The notes beneath the pieces are model-generated. The model ran no database searches, was not told the origin of the DNA, and saw nothing but the letters and a program-made list of their open reading frames with translations. A DNA stretch of 42,520 nt from Pseudoalteromonas atlantica. GTDB taxonomy: Bacteria; Pseudomonadota; Gammaproteobacteria; Enterobacterales; Alteromonadaceae. A program made the translations under genes and the position numbers. Shown here in pieces: positions 34,862 to 42,520 of the stretch. The DNA lies in assembly GCA_007988745.1 (NCBI GenBank), contig BJUT01000036.1, forward strand, positions 1-42,520, read 5' to 3'. Numbering within the stretch: the stretch's first letter is position 1; every line of letters begins with the position of its first letter.

Positions 34862-36003
34862 AAATTTCGCCAGTACCTGTTGTTGTAACTCTTGTTGCCA
34901 TTGTTTGTATAGGGCTTGCTATTTCATATAACGGCCAAAAAATGGCGCAGCAAGCAAATGGCCCAAAGCCTGAGCCGGCTAAATCTGTGGCACCCAATGT
35001 ATTGGTTATTAACGCTGTGCCAAGTACGTATCAAGCCTATGTTAGCGGCCACGGTGAGGCTAAAGCACACTGGGCGCTTAGCTTAAAAGCACAAGTTAAG
35101 GGCGAAATAACGAATATGAGCGAGCAATTTGCTACCGGTAATGTAGTTAAAAAAGGCCAAGTGCTTGCACAAATAGATAACACCGAATACTTACAAGCAG
35201 TTGCGAGCGCTAAAGCCACATTAGCAGATGCCAAACTTGCCCTACAAGAAGAGCAAGACTTAGGAAACCAAGCAAAGCGTGAATGGCAGCGCTCGGGTGT
35301 AACACAAGCACCAAGCTCGCCTTTAGTATTTAGAACGCTACAGCTAGAAGCTGCCCAAGCAACGGCCGATAACGCCCAATACGCACTCCAAACTGCGCAG
35401 CGTGATGAAAAAAACACCCATATAAGTGCGCCGTTTGATGCTGTTATTTTATCGCGCGATGTAGATTTAGGCACTTACGTAAGCATCGGCGATACACTGG
35501 CTACATTAAACAGCACCGACAAAGTAGAAATTAGCGTACCGCTTTCATTAAGCCAATGGCAAAACCTGGCAAGCGATAAGTCGGGCGAGGTTATTTTAAG
35601 TGATGTAACAACACAGAATCAGTGGCAAGGTTACATTGCTCGTTTTGAGCAGCACCTTGACGATAGCTCACGCCAGCGCAGTGTAGTGGTTGCGCTAGAC
35701 AAACCTTTTGAGCAAGCAACACCATTGTTACCAGGTACATTTTTAGCGGTACAAATTGCTGGTAAAGCGCTTAACAACGTAATTAAATTACCCGCCTCAG
35801 CAGTATCGCAAGAGGGCTTAATTTGGTACGTAAACGAGCAAAACACGTTAATGAGCATTCAAGCGCAAAAACTATTTGAGCGCGGTGATTACGTTTATAT
35901 CTCTCCTATTGAAGGACACACTAATTTACGTGTGGTGGCTCGCCCACTCGTAAGCTACTTAAACGATATGTTAGTAAACCCAATTGTTGAGGAGATGCCA
36001 TAA
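34858..36003 (+). CDS. RND efflux periplasmic adaptor (membrane fusion protein)
   Basis: The 381-aa product has an N-terminal membrane anchor (about 7-23). A lipoyl/hairpin region follows: VSGHGEAKAHWALSLKAQVKGEI and VKKGQVLAQIDNTEYLQAVASA, coiled coil about 110-175, then the second lipoyl half (THISAPFDAVILSRDVDLGTYVSIGD). The rest is a beta-barrel and membrane-proximal domain. It links the inner-membrane pump to the outer-membrane factor. Four-base overlap with the gene before and one-base overlap with the pump gene after show tight coupling. Confidence 0.93.
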   Translation: MKISPVPVVVTLVAIVCIGLAISYNGQKMAQQANGPKPEPAKSVAPNVLVINAVPSTYQAYVSGHGEAKAHWALSLKAQVKGEITNMSEQFATGNVVKKGQVLAQIDNTEYLQAVASAKATLADAKLALQEEQDLGNQAKREWQRSGVTQAPSSPLVFRTLQLEAAQATADNAQYALQTAQRDEKNTHISAPFDAVILSRDVDLGTYVSIGDTLATLNSTDKVEISVPLSLSQWQNLASDKSGEVILSDVTTQNQWQGYIARFEQHLDDSSRQRSVVVALDKPFEQATPLLPGTFLAVQIAGKALNNVIKLPASAVSQEGLIWYVNEQNTLMSIQAQKLFERGDYVYISPIEGHTNLRVVARPLVSYLNDMLVNPIVEEMP

Positions 36004-39000
36004 TGAGCCCGCATCAAGCACCGCAATTACCTAATAATACTAACCCTTTGCACGGCATTATTAGCTGGTTTGCTAACAACTCAGTGGCCGCCAATTTATT
36101 ACTCATTAGCGTAATAGTAATGGGCATAATGTCGCTTTCTACTTTGCGTAAAGAGGCGTTTCCAAGCCTTGAGCCAGATACTATTTCAGTATCGGTGGTT
36201 TACGACAGTGGCGATGCCTTACAAGCAGAAGAAGGCATCGCCCTAAAAGTAGAAGAAGCCCTTGAAACCGTACCGGGTATTAAGCGCATTACCTCTACAT
36301 CCGATGCCAGCGGCAGTCATGTAAGCATTGAGAAAAAAACCGATTACTCGCTTGATGAGCTACTCACCGATGTTAAAAACCAAGTTGATGCCATAAATAA
36401 CTTTCCGGCAGATGCCGAAGAGCCGGTGATCGACAAAGCGCGTAGGCAAGATCACGCATTAACCTTACAATTGTTTGGTGATGCCGACCGCCATACGTTG
36501 CAAAACCTAGGTGAAAAACTAAAAGCCGATTTATTAGCTAAATCGGGCATTAGCGATGTAGAGCAATCGGGCGTGCTTGACCCTATGATGTCGGTAGAAA
36601 TCGACGAAGGTAAACTACAAGCCTACGGTTTAACAATTAGCGATGTAAGCGAGGTGATTAACAACGAATCATCGAGCCCGCTTTCTACTAGCTTGCGCGA
36701 TAGCAATAAAATAATGCGCCTAAAAGCGGCCGATCAAGCTTACTGGCAGCGCGACTTTGCCAATATAGTGTTACTTACAACGCAATCAGGCACACAAATT
36801 AAATTAGGTGATGTAGCAACCGTTACCGACACATTCGCAGAAGATACCAACTCACTAAGTCGTTATAACCAACAAAATGCCGTAGGCATTGAAATTTTAA
36901 TGGATGAAAATAGCGATATAACCACCATAGTTGAGCAAGCACAAAGCGTAATTGATACATGGCACGAGCGCGGCTTATTACCGCAAAATGTAGAGCTTGA
37001 AAGCTGGCACGACAAAAGCACCATGATCACCGAGCGCCTATCGCTGCTTACTAAAAATGCCGTAACCGGTATTATTATGGTGTTTGTTATTTTAGCGATA
37101 TTTTTAAATGTACGCGTTGCGCTATGGGTTGCAGGTGGCTTGCCATTTGTATTTTTTGGCACGCTGTACTTTATGACCGACAGCTACACCGCACTGACCA
37201 TAAATGAAATGACCACCTTTGGTTTTATTATGGCGCTGGGGATCGTGGTCGACGATGCCGTGGTTGTGGGGGAGAGTATTTACACCACTCGCAAAAAACA
37301 CGGCGACACCCTTAATAACACGATTTTAGGCACCATGAAGGTGGCTGTACCCACCATATTTGGGGTATTAACCACGGTAGCGGCGTTTGTTGCGCTTTCG
37401 AATGTATCTGGCAACTTAGGTAAAATTTACTCACAGTTTGCGACCGTAGTGACGATTTGTTTACTGCTTTCGGTTGTTGAATCAAAACTTATTTTACCGT
37501 CGCATTTAGCCCACGTAAGCACTAAACGCCAGTTAAAGTCGGGTCTTAGTGGCTTGTGGTCAAAGGTGCAGCATGGCGCCGACAGCGGTCTAACTTGGTT
37601 TAGCGATAAAGTGTACCGCCGCGTTATTGAATACTCGTTACGATTTAGATACGCCATTGTTGCTGCATTTGTGGCCTTTTTTATTCTGGTTGTTGGCATG
37701 CCTATGACCGGTGCAGTAAAAGTAGGTTTTTTCCCAAGTATTGCCGGCGATACCGTAACCGCTGAACTTGTTATGCAAAACGATGCAGCGTATGGGCAAA
37801 CTAATAAAAACTTGTTAGCGCTTGAGCAAAGTGCACTACAAGCCCAGCAAAATTTAATGGATAAGTTTGACTCGCAAGAGAGCGAAATAACGAGCTTACA
37901 ATTAGTGAGCAGTAGCGATACTAGCGGTACGGTAAGTGTTGAGCTATTAAACGAGGGCGACTTTACAGCAAGCGAATTTGCACAAGAATGGCAGCGCCTT
38001 GCCGGTATGCCAGAGGGCAGCAAAAAACTACAAGTATTGGCTACACGTAAAATGGTTGATAACTTTAAAGTAGAATTAAAAGCCTGGGATGACGAAACTG
38101 TAATGGCTGCAGGCGCACTGTTTAAAGAGCGCTTACAAAATACTGCTGGTGTTAATGGCATAGACGATAATTTAAACCCAGGTCAGCCACAGCTTAAATT
38201 TACCTTAAATGCACAAGGGCGCGCTTTAGGTATGGATACGGCGAGCCTATCAGAGCAAGTATTACAAGCTTTTGGTGGAGCAATTGTACAGCGTTACCAG
38301 CGCGATAAAGACGAAGTAAAAGTACGTGTGCGTTACCCAGAAAACGCCCGTAAAACACCAGCCGATATAATGCAATCGCGTATTAGGTTACCCGATGGCA
38401 CCGTAGTACCTTTGGTTAACGTAGCCAATATAAGCAGCGAATATCAGCAAGATGAAATAACCCGCATTGATGGCTTACGTGCAATTTACTTAAGCGCACA
38501 AGTAGATAAAAACATTGTGGCATCTAACGAATTAGTTGCTAACTTAAGCCGCGACTTAGTGCCTGAGCTTAACGCGCAATTTCCTAACTTAAGTATTCAC
38601 TTTGCCGGAGAAGCCGAAGAGCAAGACGAAACAACAGGCTCAATGGCCACTATGTTTATAGCCGCGTTATTAGTTATTTACGTATTGCTGGCGATTCCGC
38701 TTAAATCGTACATTCAACCCATGTTGATTATGGTGGCGATTCCGTTTGGTATTGTGGGTGCTATTTTAGGCCATTGGTGGAACGACTTAACCATCAGCAT
38801 ACTTTCTTTAAATGGTATTTTGGCGCTCAGTGGGGTGGTTGTAAACGACAGCCTATTATTGGTATCGCGCTTTAACGAGCTGGTAAAAGATGAAGGCATG
38901 AGCACGCACGATGCCATTGTAGAGTCGTGTACAAGCCGCCTGCGCGCGGTAATGCTTACCTCAATTACCACCTACGCGGGCTTAGTGCCGTTATTAAGCG

Positions 39001-39188
39001 AAACCTCAATGCAGGCACAGTTTTTAATTCCTGCTGCGGCATCACTTGGTTATGGTATTTTGTTTGCCACGGTTATTACATTAATCCTTATTCCGGCATT
39101 ATTAATGATTCAAATAGACATTAAGCGCTTACTTGCCAATGTGTTAGACTTTTTAAGTGGTAAACGCACCGAAGGAGCTGCCTCTTAA
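36003..39188 (+). CDS. RND multidrug efflux permease (HAE1 type)
   Basis: The 1061-aa product has twelve membrane helices and two large periplasmic loops. The proton-relay Asp pair is present as Asp417/Asp418 in GIVVDDAVVVGES. Other family blocks are KEAFPSLEPDTISVSVVY, a Trp-rich loop, and SGVVVNDSLLLVSRFNEL with SCTSRLRAVMLTSITT in the second half. Length and motifs fit drug rather than heavy-metal pumps. Substrates are unknown. The gene is coupled on both sides by overlapping start/stop codons (TAATG), and the next two genes are its likely regulators. Confidence 0.94.
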   Translation: MSPHQAPQLPNNTNPLHGIISWFANNSVAANLLLISVIVMGIMSLSTLRKEAFPSLEPDTISVSVVYDSGDALQAEEGIALKVEEALETVPGIKRITSTSDASGSHVSIEKKTDYSLDELLTDVKNQVDAINNFPADAEEPVIDKARRQDHALTLQLFGDADRHTLQNLGEKLKADLLAKSGISDVEQSGVLDPMMSVEIDEGKLQAYGLTISDVSEVINNESSSPLSTSLRDSNKIMRLKAADQAYWQRDFANIVLLTTQSGTQIKLGDVATVTDTFAEDTNSLSRYNQQNAVGIEILMDENSDITTIVEQAQSVIDTWHERGLLPQNVELESWHDKSTMITERLSLLTKNAVTGIIMVFVILAIFLNVRVALWVAGGLPFVFFGTLYFMTDSYTALTINEMTTFGFIMALGIVVDDAVVVGESIYTTRKKHGDTLNNTILGTMKVAVPTIFGVLTTVAAFVALSNVSGNLGKIYSQFATVVTICLLLSVVESKLILPSHLAHVSTKRQLKSGLSGLWSKVQHGADSGLTWFSDKVYRRVIEYSLRFRYAIVAAFVAFFILVVGMPMTGAVKVGFFPSIAGDTVTAELVMQNDAAYGQTNKNLLALEQSALQAQQNLMDKFDSQESEITSLQLVSSSDTSGTVSVELLNEGDFTASEFAQEWQRLAGMPEGSKKLQVLATRKMVDNFKVELKAWDDETVMAAGALFKERLQNTAGVNGIDDNLNPGQPQLKFTLNAQGRALGMDTASLSEQVLQAFGGAIVQRYQRDKDEVKVRVRYPENARKTPADIMQSRIRLPDGTVVPLVNVANISSEYQQDEITRIDGLRAIYLSAQVDKNIVASNELVANLSRDLVPELNAQFPNLSIHFAGEAEEQDETTGSMATMFIAALLVIYVLLAIPLKSYIQPMLIMVAIPFGIVGAILGHWWNDLTISILSLNGILALSGVVVNDSLLLVSRFNELVKDEGMSTHDAIVESCTSRLRAVMLTSITTYAGLVPLLSETSMQAQFLIPAAASLGYGILFATVITLILIPALLMIQIDIKRLLANVLDFLSGKRTEGAAS

Positions 39189-39871
39189 TGATAAACGTAC
39201 TACTGGTTGAAGACGACATAGACCTGGCAACAACAATTGTTGATTACCTCGATATAGAAGACATTGAGTGTGACCATGCAAGCAACGGCGTTTTGGGCTT
39301 AAATTTACTGCAAATTAATGATTATCAAATGATTATTTTAGATGTAAACATGCCCAAAATGGACGGCTTAACAATGTGCAAAACATTGCGTGAACAAGGT
39401 AAAGATATTCCGGTATTAATCTTGACCGCACGCGATAGCCTCGATAATAAACTTGAGGGCTTTGCCGCCGGTAGCGACGACTATTTAGTAAAACCCTTCG
39501 CCATGAAAGAGCTAGTAGCGCGGGTACAAGTGCTGGCAAAGCGCAAAAGTGGTGAGGCAAAACGCCTCACCTTAGCTAATTTAAATTTAGATTTAGCAAA
39601 GCGCAGTGCCGATGTAGAGGGGCAAACATTAAAGTTATCGCCCATTGCATTTAAATTGCTAGAAACCTTAGTACGCCATGCGCCGCAGCCTGTTACCCGC
39701 AGTAGCATTATGCAAGCTATATGGGGCGAAGAGCAGCCCGACAGCAACAGTTTAAAAGTGCATGTGCATCATTTACGTAAGCAATTAGAAGCCACCACAC
39801 ACCAAGTTACACTTGAGACCATTCCTAGTGTGGGCTTTGCAATAACAGCAAATGAAGGGCAACCACAATGA
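39188..39871 (+). CDS. OmpR/PhoB-type response regulator
   Basis: The 227-aa product has a receiver domain (1-120) with the acidic pocket Glu8/Asp9, phospho-acceptor Asp52 in LDVNMPKMDG, LILTARD and Lys102 in LVKPF. The C-terminal winged helix (about 128-222) has LKLSPIAFKLLETLVRHAPQPVTR and SLKVHVHHLRKQL. It presumably controls this operon: three direct repeats lie before the first gene. It overlaps the permease stop and the kinase start (ATGA), so it is made in step with both. Confidence 0.95.
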   Translation: MINVLLVEDDIDLATTIVDYLDIEDIECDHASNGVLGLNLLQINDYQMIILDVNMPKMDGLTMCKTLREQGKDIPVLILTARDSLDNKLEGFAAGSDDYLVKPFAMKELVARVQVLAKRKSGEAKRLTLANLNLDLAKRSADVEGQTLKLSPIAFKLLETLVRHAPQPVTRSSIMQAIWGEEQPDSNSLKVHVHHLRKQLEATTHQVTLETIPSVGFAITANEGQPQ

Positions 39872-41154
39872 AAATAAGGCCTAGTTTAAGGCTCTACTTT
39901 TTTGCCAGTATGGTAGTGCTTAGCTCTGCTATGGCCATTGGCTTTTCGTTTTTAAGTGTAAATTACTTTATTGATGGGCTAGATAAAGGCTTAAACGGAG
40001 TTATGTTAAAGCTTTCGCAAACCACTGAAGTAAAGCCTGGGGAAACAAAAGAGCTGGTGGGCTTTAATATAGCAAGTCGCTGGGAAGACATGCCTGCGTC
40101 AATTCAGCAGCGTTTTAAAAAACCAACAGAGGTGGGGTTTTTACATAAAACAAAAGACAGGCCATCGATGTTTTCTATGCCACAAAATTTATTTTTTGTG
40201 GTGTATTATCCAAACCCCGAAGGCGAGCCGCGTTATATATCGCGCATTATGCTCGAAAAAGATAAACCACAATTGCTCGCTAATATAGAGCCCGAACAAC
40301 GCATGCTATGGATTGCCATTACAGGCATTGCGGCCATTGTGTTATTTGCGTTTTTTTTGTTTATGGTAATGAAAAAAATAGCCAAGCCAGTGGAGTCGTT
40401 AAGGGGTTGGGCTAAATCGTTAAACCAAACTAATCTGCAGCAAACACCGCCTGATTTTACATATAACGAACTAAACACTTTAGCCACATTAATACGCAGC
40501 AGCTTACTTTCGGCAAATGAAAGCGTAGAGCGTGAGCAGCGCTTTTTAAGCTATGCCAGCCACGAGCTGCGTACGCCAATTTCGGTTATTCGCAGTAACG
40601 TTGAGCTACTCAATCGGCTGAGCGAAAAAGCCCCGTTAAGTGATAAACAACAACTTACACTTGAGCGTATAGAGCGCGCCGGTTTAACCATGAGCGATTT
40701 AACCGATACGTTATTATGGCTAAGCCGCAACGAAGATCAGCAAAGTAGTCCAGAACCTGTAAACCTTAGTGATAAAATAACGACCCTGAGTAATGAGCTT
40801 AACTACTTGCTTAATGCTAAGCACGTTGAGGTGGTTTTAAACACCCAGCAAGAGAGCGTTATTACCACCGATGCTACTGCGTGCCACATTGTACTGACTA
40901 ATTTAATTCGTAATGCCTACCAACATACCCAATTTGGCCAAGTACATATTACGCAGCAAGGCAGTAAAGTGACTATTGTTAATTGTAGTAAGCAAGACGA
41001 TGCCCCTAAAGCGAGCTCGCCCTCAGCAAAACACGCCAGCATAGGGTACGGACTAGGCCTGCAATTAAGCGAAAAAATAATTAAACGCCACGGCTGGGTT
41101 TACGATGTAAACGACAAGCCAGGGCGCTATGAAGTGGTGGTCGATTTTAGTTAG
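39868..41154 (+). CDS. Membrane sensor histidine kinase partner
   Basis: The 428-aa product has two membrane helices (about 11-32 and 147-166) flanking a periplasmic domain of about 115 aa, a HAMP-like linker, and a HisKA helix with phospho-His232 in SYASHELRTPISVI. The ATPase domain has an N-box (LTNLIRNAYQH) and a Gly-rich lid (IGYGLGLQLSEKIIKRHGW). The usual DxGxG (G1) motif is not seen: the matching segment reads IVNCSKQDDA. ATP binding may use a divergent site. The periplasmic domain has no recognised ligand fold. It is the last gene of the five-gene operon. Confidence 0.93.
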   Translation: MKIRPSLRLYFFASMVVLSSAMAIGFSFLSVNYFIDGLDKGLNGVMLKLSQTTEVKPGETKELVGFNIASRWEDMPASIQQRFKKPTEVGFLHKTKDRPSMFSMPQNLFFVVYYPNPEGEPRYISRIMLEKDKPQLLANIEPEQRMLWIAITGIAAIVLFAFFLFMVMKKIAKPVESLRGWAKSLNQTNLQQTPPDFTYNELNTLATLIRSSLLSANESVEREQRFLSYASHELRTPISVIRSNVELLNRLSEKAPLSDKQQLTLERIERAGLTMSDLTDTLLWLSRNEDQQSSPEPVNLSDKITTLSNELNYLLNAKHVEVVLNTQQESVITTDATACHIVLTNLIRNAYQHTQFGQVHITQQGSKVTIVNCSKQDDAPKASSPSAKHASIGYGLGLQLSEKIIKRHGWVYDVNDKPGRYEVVVDFS

Positions 41155-41473
41155 TTATTTGGTTAATTAGGTTTAAAAGTGTATTAAAAAGCGGCTTAAT
41201 TTAGTAGCTCATATCTGATTTTGCAGTTTCGGTTAATTGGTTTGGACATTACCTGATAGACAGCTATGTAAGTTATGTGAAGCTTGGGATAAAGAATTTT
41301 TTCACCTCAAAGACCAGCTCATTTAATTATCTTGACGGAAACTCATTTCATATTTTTTCAAAACATCTACCAGGAAAGCTTAAAACTAGGCTCAAATACA
41401 GCTGCCATTATATCTAGCCTATAGAGTTATTGTTTCTTATACTCGTTTCTACGATTCATAAGAGAGCTTAAAT
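41155..41473. other. Gap after the RND/two-component operon
   Basis: About 320 AT-rich bases. I see no clear terminator for the operon and no gene; the promoter of the next gene must lie here. Confidence 0.4.
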
Positions 41474-42040
41474 ATGAAAGCGAGTGACGAAATTGATATT
41501 ACGGGAGACCTAGTTGCTTCTAGTTTTTGCAACGCTAAATTGACCATAAATAAAGATGTAGTAACTATTACACCTAACGTTAGAAGTTATTTGTTTGAAT
41601 GGGGATTGCATATTTTTTGTTGGACAGTGTGCATATTTATGTCAGCTAAAGTTTGGCAGTTGGAGCCCAACCTTGATTCGAAAACCGATTTCGTTATTGT
41701 CGTGTTTACATTGGGGGGACTCTTTAGTTTAGGCACGACCTTGATATGCAGAAGAAGCAGAAGAAGATTTTATTTTGATCTAAATGAAAAAGTGCTAAAT
41801 GTCGGCAGTTCGAACAATCCGAAAATTAAAGTCGCTTTTGATTCGTTTGAAAAGCTTCTGTTAGTTACGACACGAATATATAGTACTGAGTCGCCACGAA
41901 CTTATTTTGAGCTAAACGTTCTAACCAATACCCAAAAAAGAGTCACTTTAATGTGTCATAGCGATTATTACGCAATACAATATGATTCAGATGTACTCGC
42001 TGAAATACTGAAACTAGAGGTGGAGAGTTTAGAGGCTTGA
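41474..42040 (+). CDS. Hypothetical two-helix membrane protein
   Basis: I do not recognise this 188-aa protein. A soluble N-terminus (1-38) is followed by two membrane helices (about 42-62 and 73-90), a basic stop-transfer cluster RRSRRRF, and a beta-rich cytoplasmic domain (95-188) with the pattern FYFDLNEKVLNVG. That layout resembles small PH-like domain membrane proteins, but no motif settles it. AGAGAG before the ATG is a fair ribosome binding site. It seems a single gene. Confidence 0.6.
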   Translation: MKASDEIDITGDLVASSFCNAKLTINKDVVTITPNVRSYLFEWGLHIFCWTVCIFMSAKVWQLEPNLDSKTDFVIVVFTLGGLFSLGTTLICRRSRRRFYFDLNEKVLNVGSSNNPKIKVAFDSFEKLLLVTTRIYSTESPRTYFELNVLTNTQKRVTLMCHSDYYAIQYDSDVLAEILKLEVESLEA

Positions 42041-42477
42041 CACCATCAATAATTATTTTGAACGTAAATAGAAAGGCACTGCGATGGAATTTGGCATGTT
42101 AGTGCGACTGTTTTAATCTGATACAAAAGTGCAGCAAACAAGCGAATTACCACGGAAAAAAACAATAATAAATTTGGAAAAACTCAGAATTCAAAAAGCA
42201 AATGATCGTTATAGAAACTGCACGAACTACTTTTTGTTTAAGTTGGTTTCTCTTTCGCTAAATACTATACACACCTAAATCATTCTGACCGTCCTCTCCT
42301 TGTCTGTAGCTGCCTGCCATATGAAGCTTCAACCCGCGTATAAAAGTGTCAGTTTAGATATGAGCCACTACAGCTTAACGCAATGAACGTTAAGCCGCAT
42401 TTTTATGATTACTATTAGGGCGCATTACATATAATACCAATCCGCAATAATACTTAATCATTTTGAGGGGCTAAAAC
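42041..42477. other. Gap with a terminator-like hairpin and a repeat-like stretch
   Basis: GCTTAACG (42373-42380) pairs with CGTTAAGC (42388-42395), followed by a short T-tract, so it may terminate plus-strand transcription. The bases 42434-42440 (ATACCAA), just before the next gene, resemble ends of dispersed repeats seen in marine gammaproteobacteria; I cannot confirm this. No ORF with good start signals is seen. Confidence 0.4.
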
Positions 42478-42520
42478 GTGTCGCTATCAGAGTTAAAAAA
42501 TTCTCATTTACGACTGTATA
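42478..42520 (+). CDS. Start of a gene cut by the window end
   Basis: A GTG at 42478 has GAGGGG seven bases upstream and opens a frame reading MSLSELKNSHLRLY to the window edge. The product is not recognisable from 14 residues. Confidence 0.5.
   Translation, partial: MSLSELKNSHLRLY

Overview
The window reads like chromosome from a marine gammaproteobacterium of the Pseudoalteromonas type. The basis is AT-rich DNA, a Gram-negative envelope gene set (TonB receptor, RND efflux, PagL, Tsx-like porin, lipoproteins) and the general look of the proteins. The genus call is an impression from protein similarity, not a computed placement. I see no rRNA, tRNA, CRISPR array, transposase or prophage. Gene order looks like a core/accessory mosaic of short units separated by clear intrinsic terminators.

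Layout. 1-5.3 kb: a heptamer tandem repeat, a secreted cytochrome c/Vgb-type propeller fusion, small stress proteins (17M-like, DUF4235), sodC-chaB and a GltS-type symporter. 5.5-9.8 kb: ACP phosphodiesterase, a NERD-domain protein paired with an unknown membrane protein, a GST, and a secreted pyroglutamyl-peptidase-like protein with Ser at the catalytic Cys position. 9.9-12.1 kb: a Tat-exported PhoX-type protein and dps. Between these two convergent genes, on the minus strand, lies an array of nine GGA motifs with about 21-nt spacing, ending in a strong terminator; I read it as a CsrB/RsmX-type CsrA-sequestering RNA. 12.6-18.3 kb: Tsx-like channel, DUF2189 membrane protein, MscS channel, large-subunit catalase KatE and a GFA-family protein. 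18.3-25.3 kb: an orphan periplasmic binding protein, VOC protein, DUF6515 protein, YHYH lipoprotein, and a divergent LysR/MATE pair whose MATE leader carries a promoter followed at once by a terminator.

25.4-32.5 kb: pagL faces a three-gene minus-strand operon encoding a 915-aa Ig-like/helical-repeat lipoprotein, a TonB-dependent receptor and a di-haem peroxidase, with a Fur-like box upstream. This looks like an uptake system with an attached periplasmic redox enzyme; its substrate is unknown. 32.6-33.4 kb: a ClpP-fold periplasmic protein that seems frameshifted near its C-terminus. 33.4-41.2 kb: a tightly overlapping five-gene operon (outer-membrane factor, adaptor, RND pump, OmpR-type regulator, histidine kinase) preceded by three in-phase TTAACCC repeats that could be the regulator's own operator. 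41.2-42.5 kb: an unknown two-helix protein and the first codons of another gene.

Several genes share an oxidative/metal-stress theme (sodC, dps, katE, the di-haem peroxidase, GST), but they are in separate transcription units and nothing in the sequence shows joint control. The most notable items are the CsrB-like RNA, the lipoprotein-TonB-peroxidase operon, the regulatory repeats before the RND-two-component operon, the Cys-to-Ser pyroglutamyl-peptidase homologue and the promoter-terminator leader before the MATE gene.
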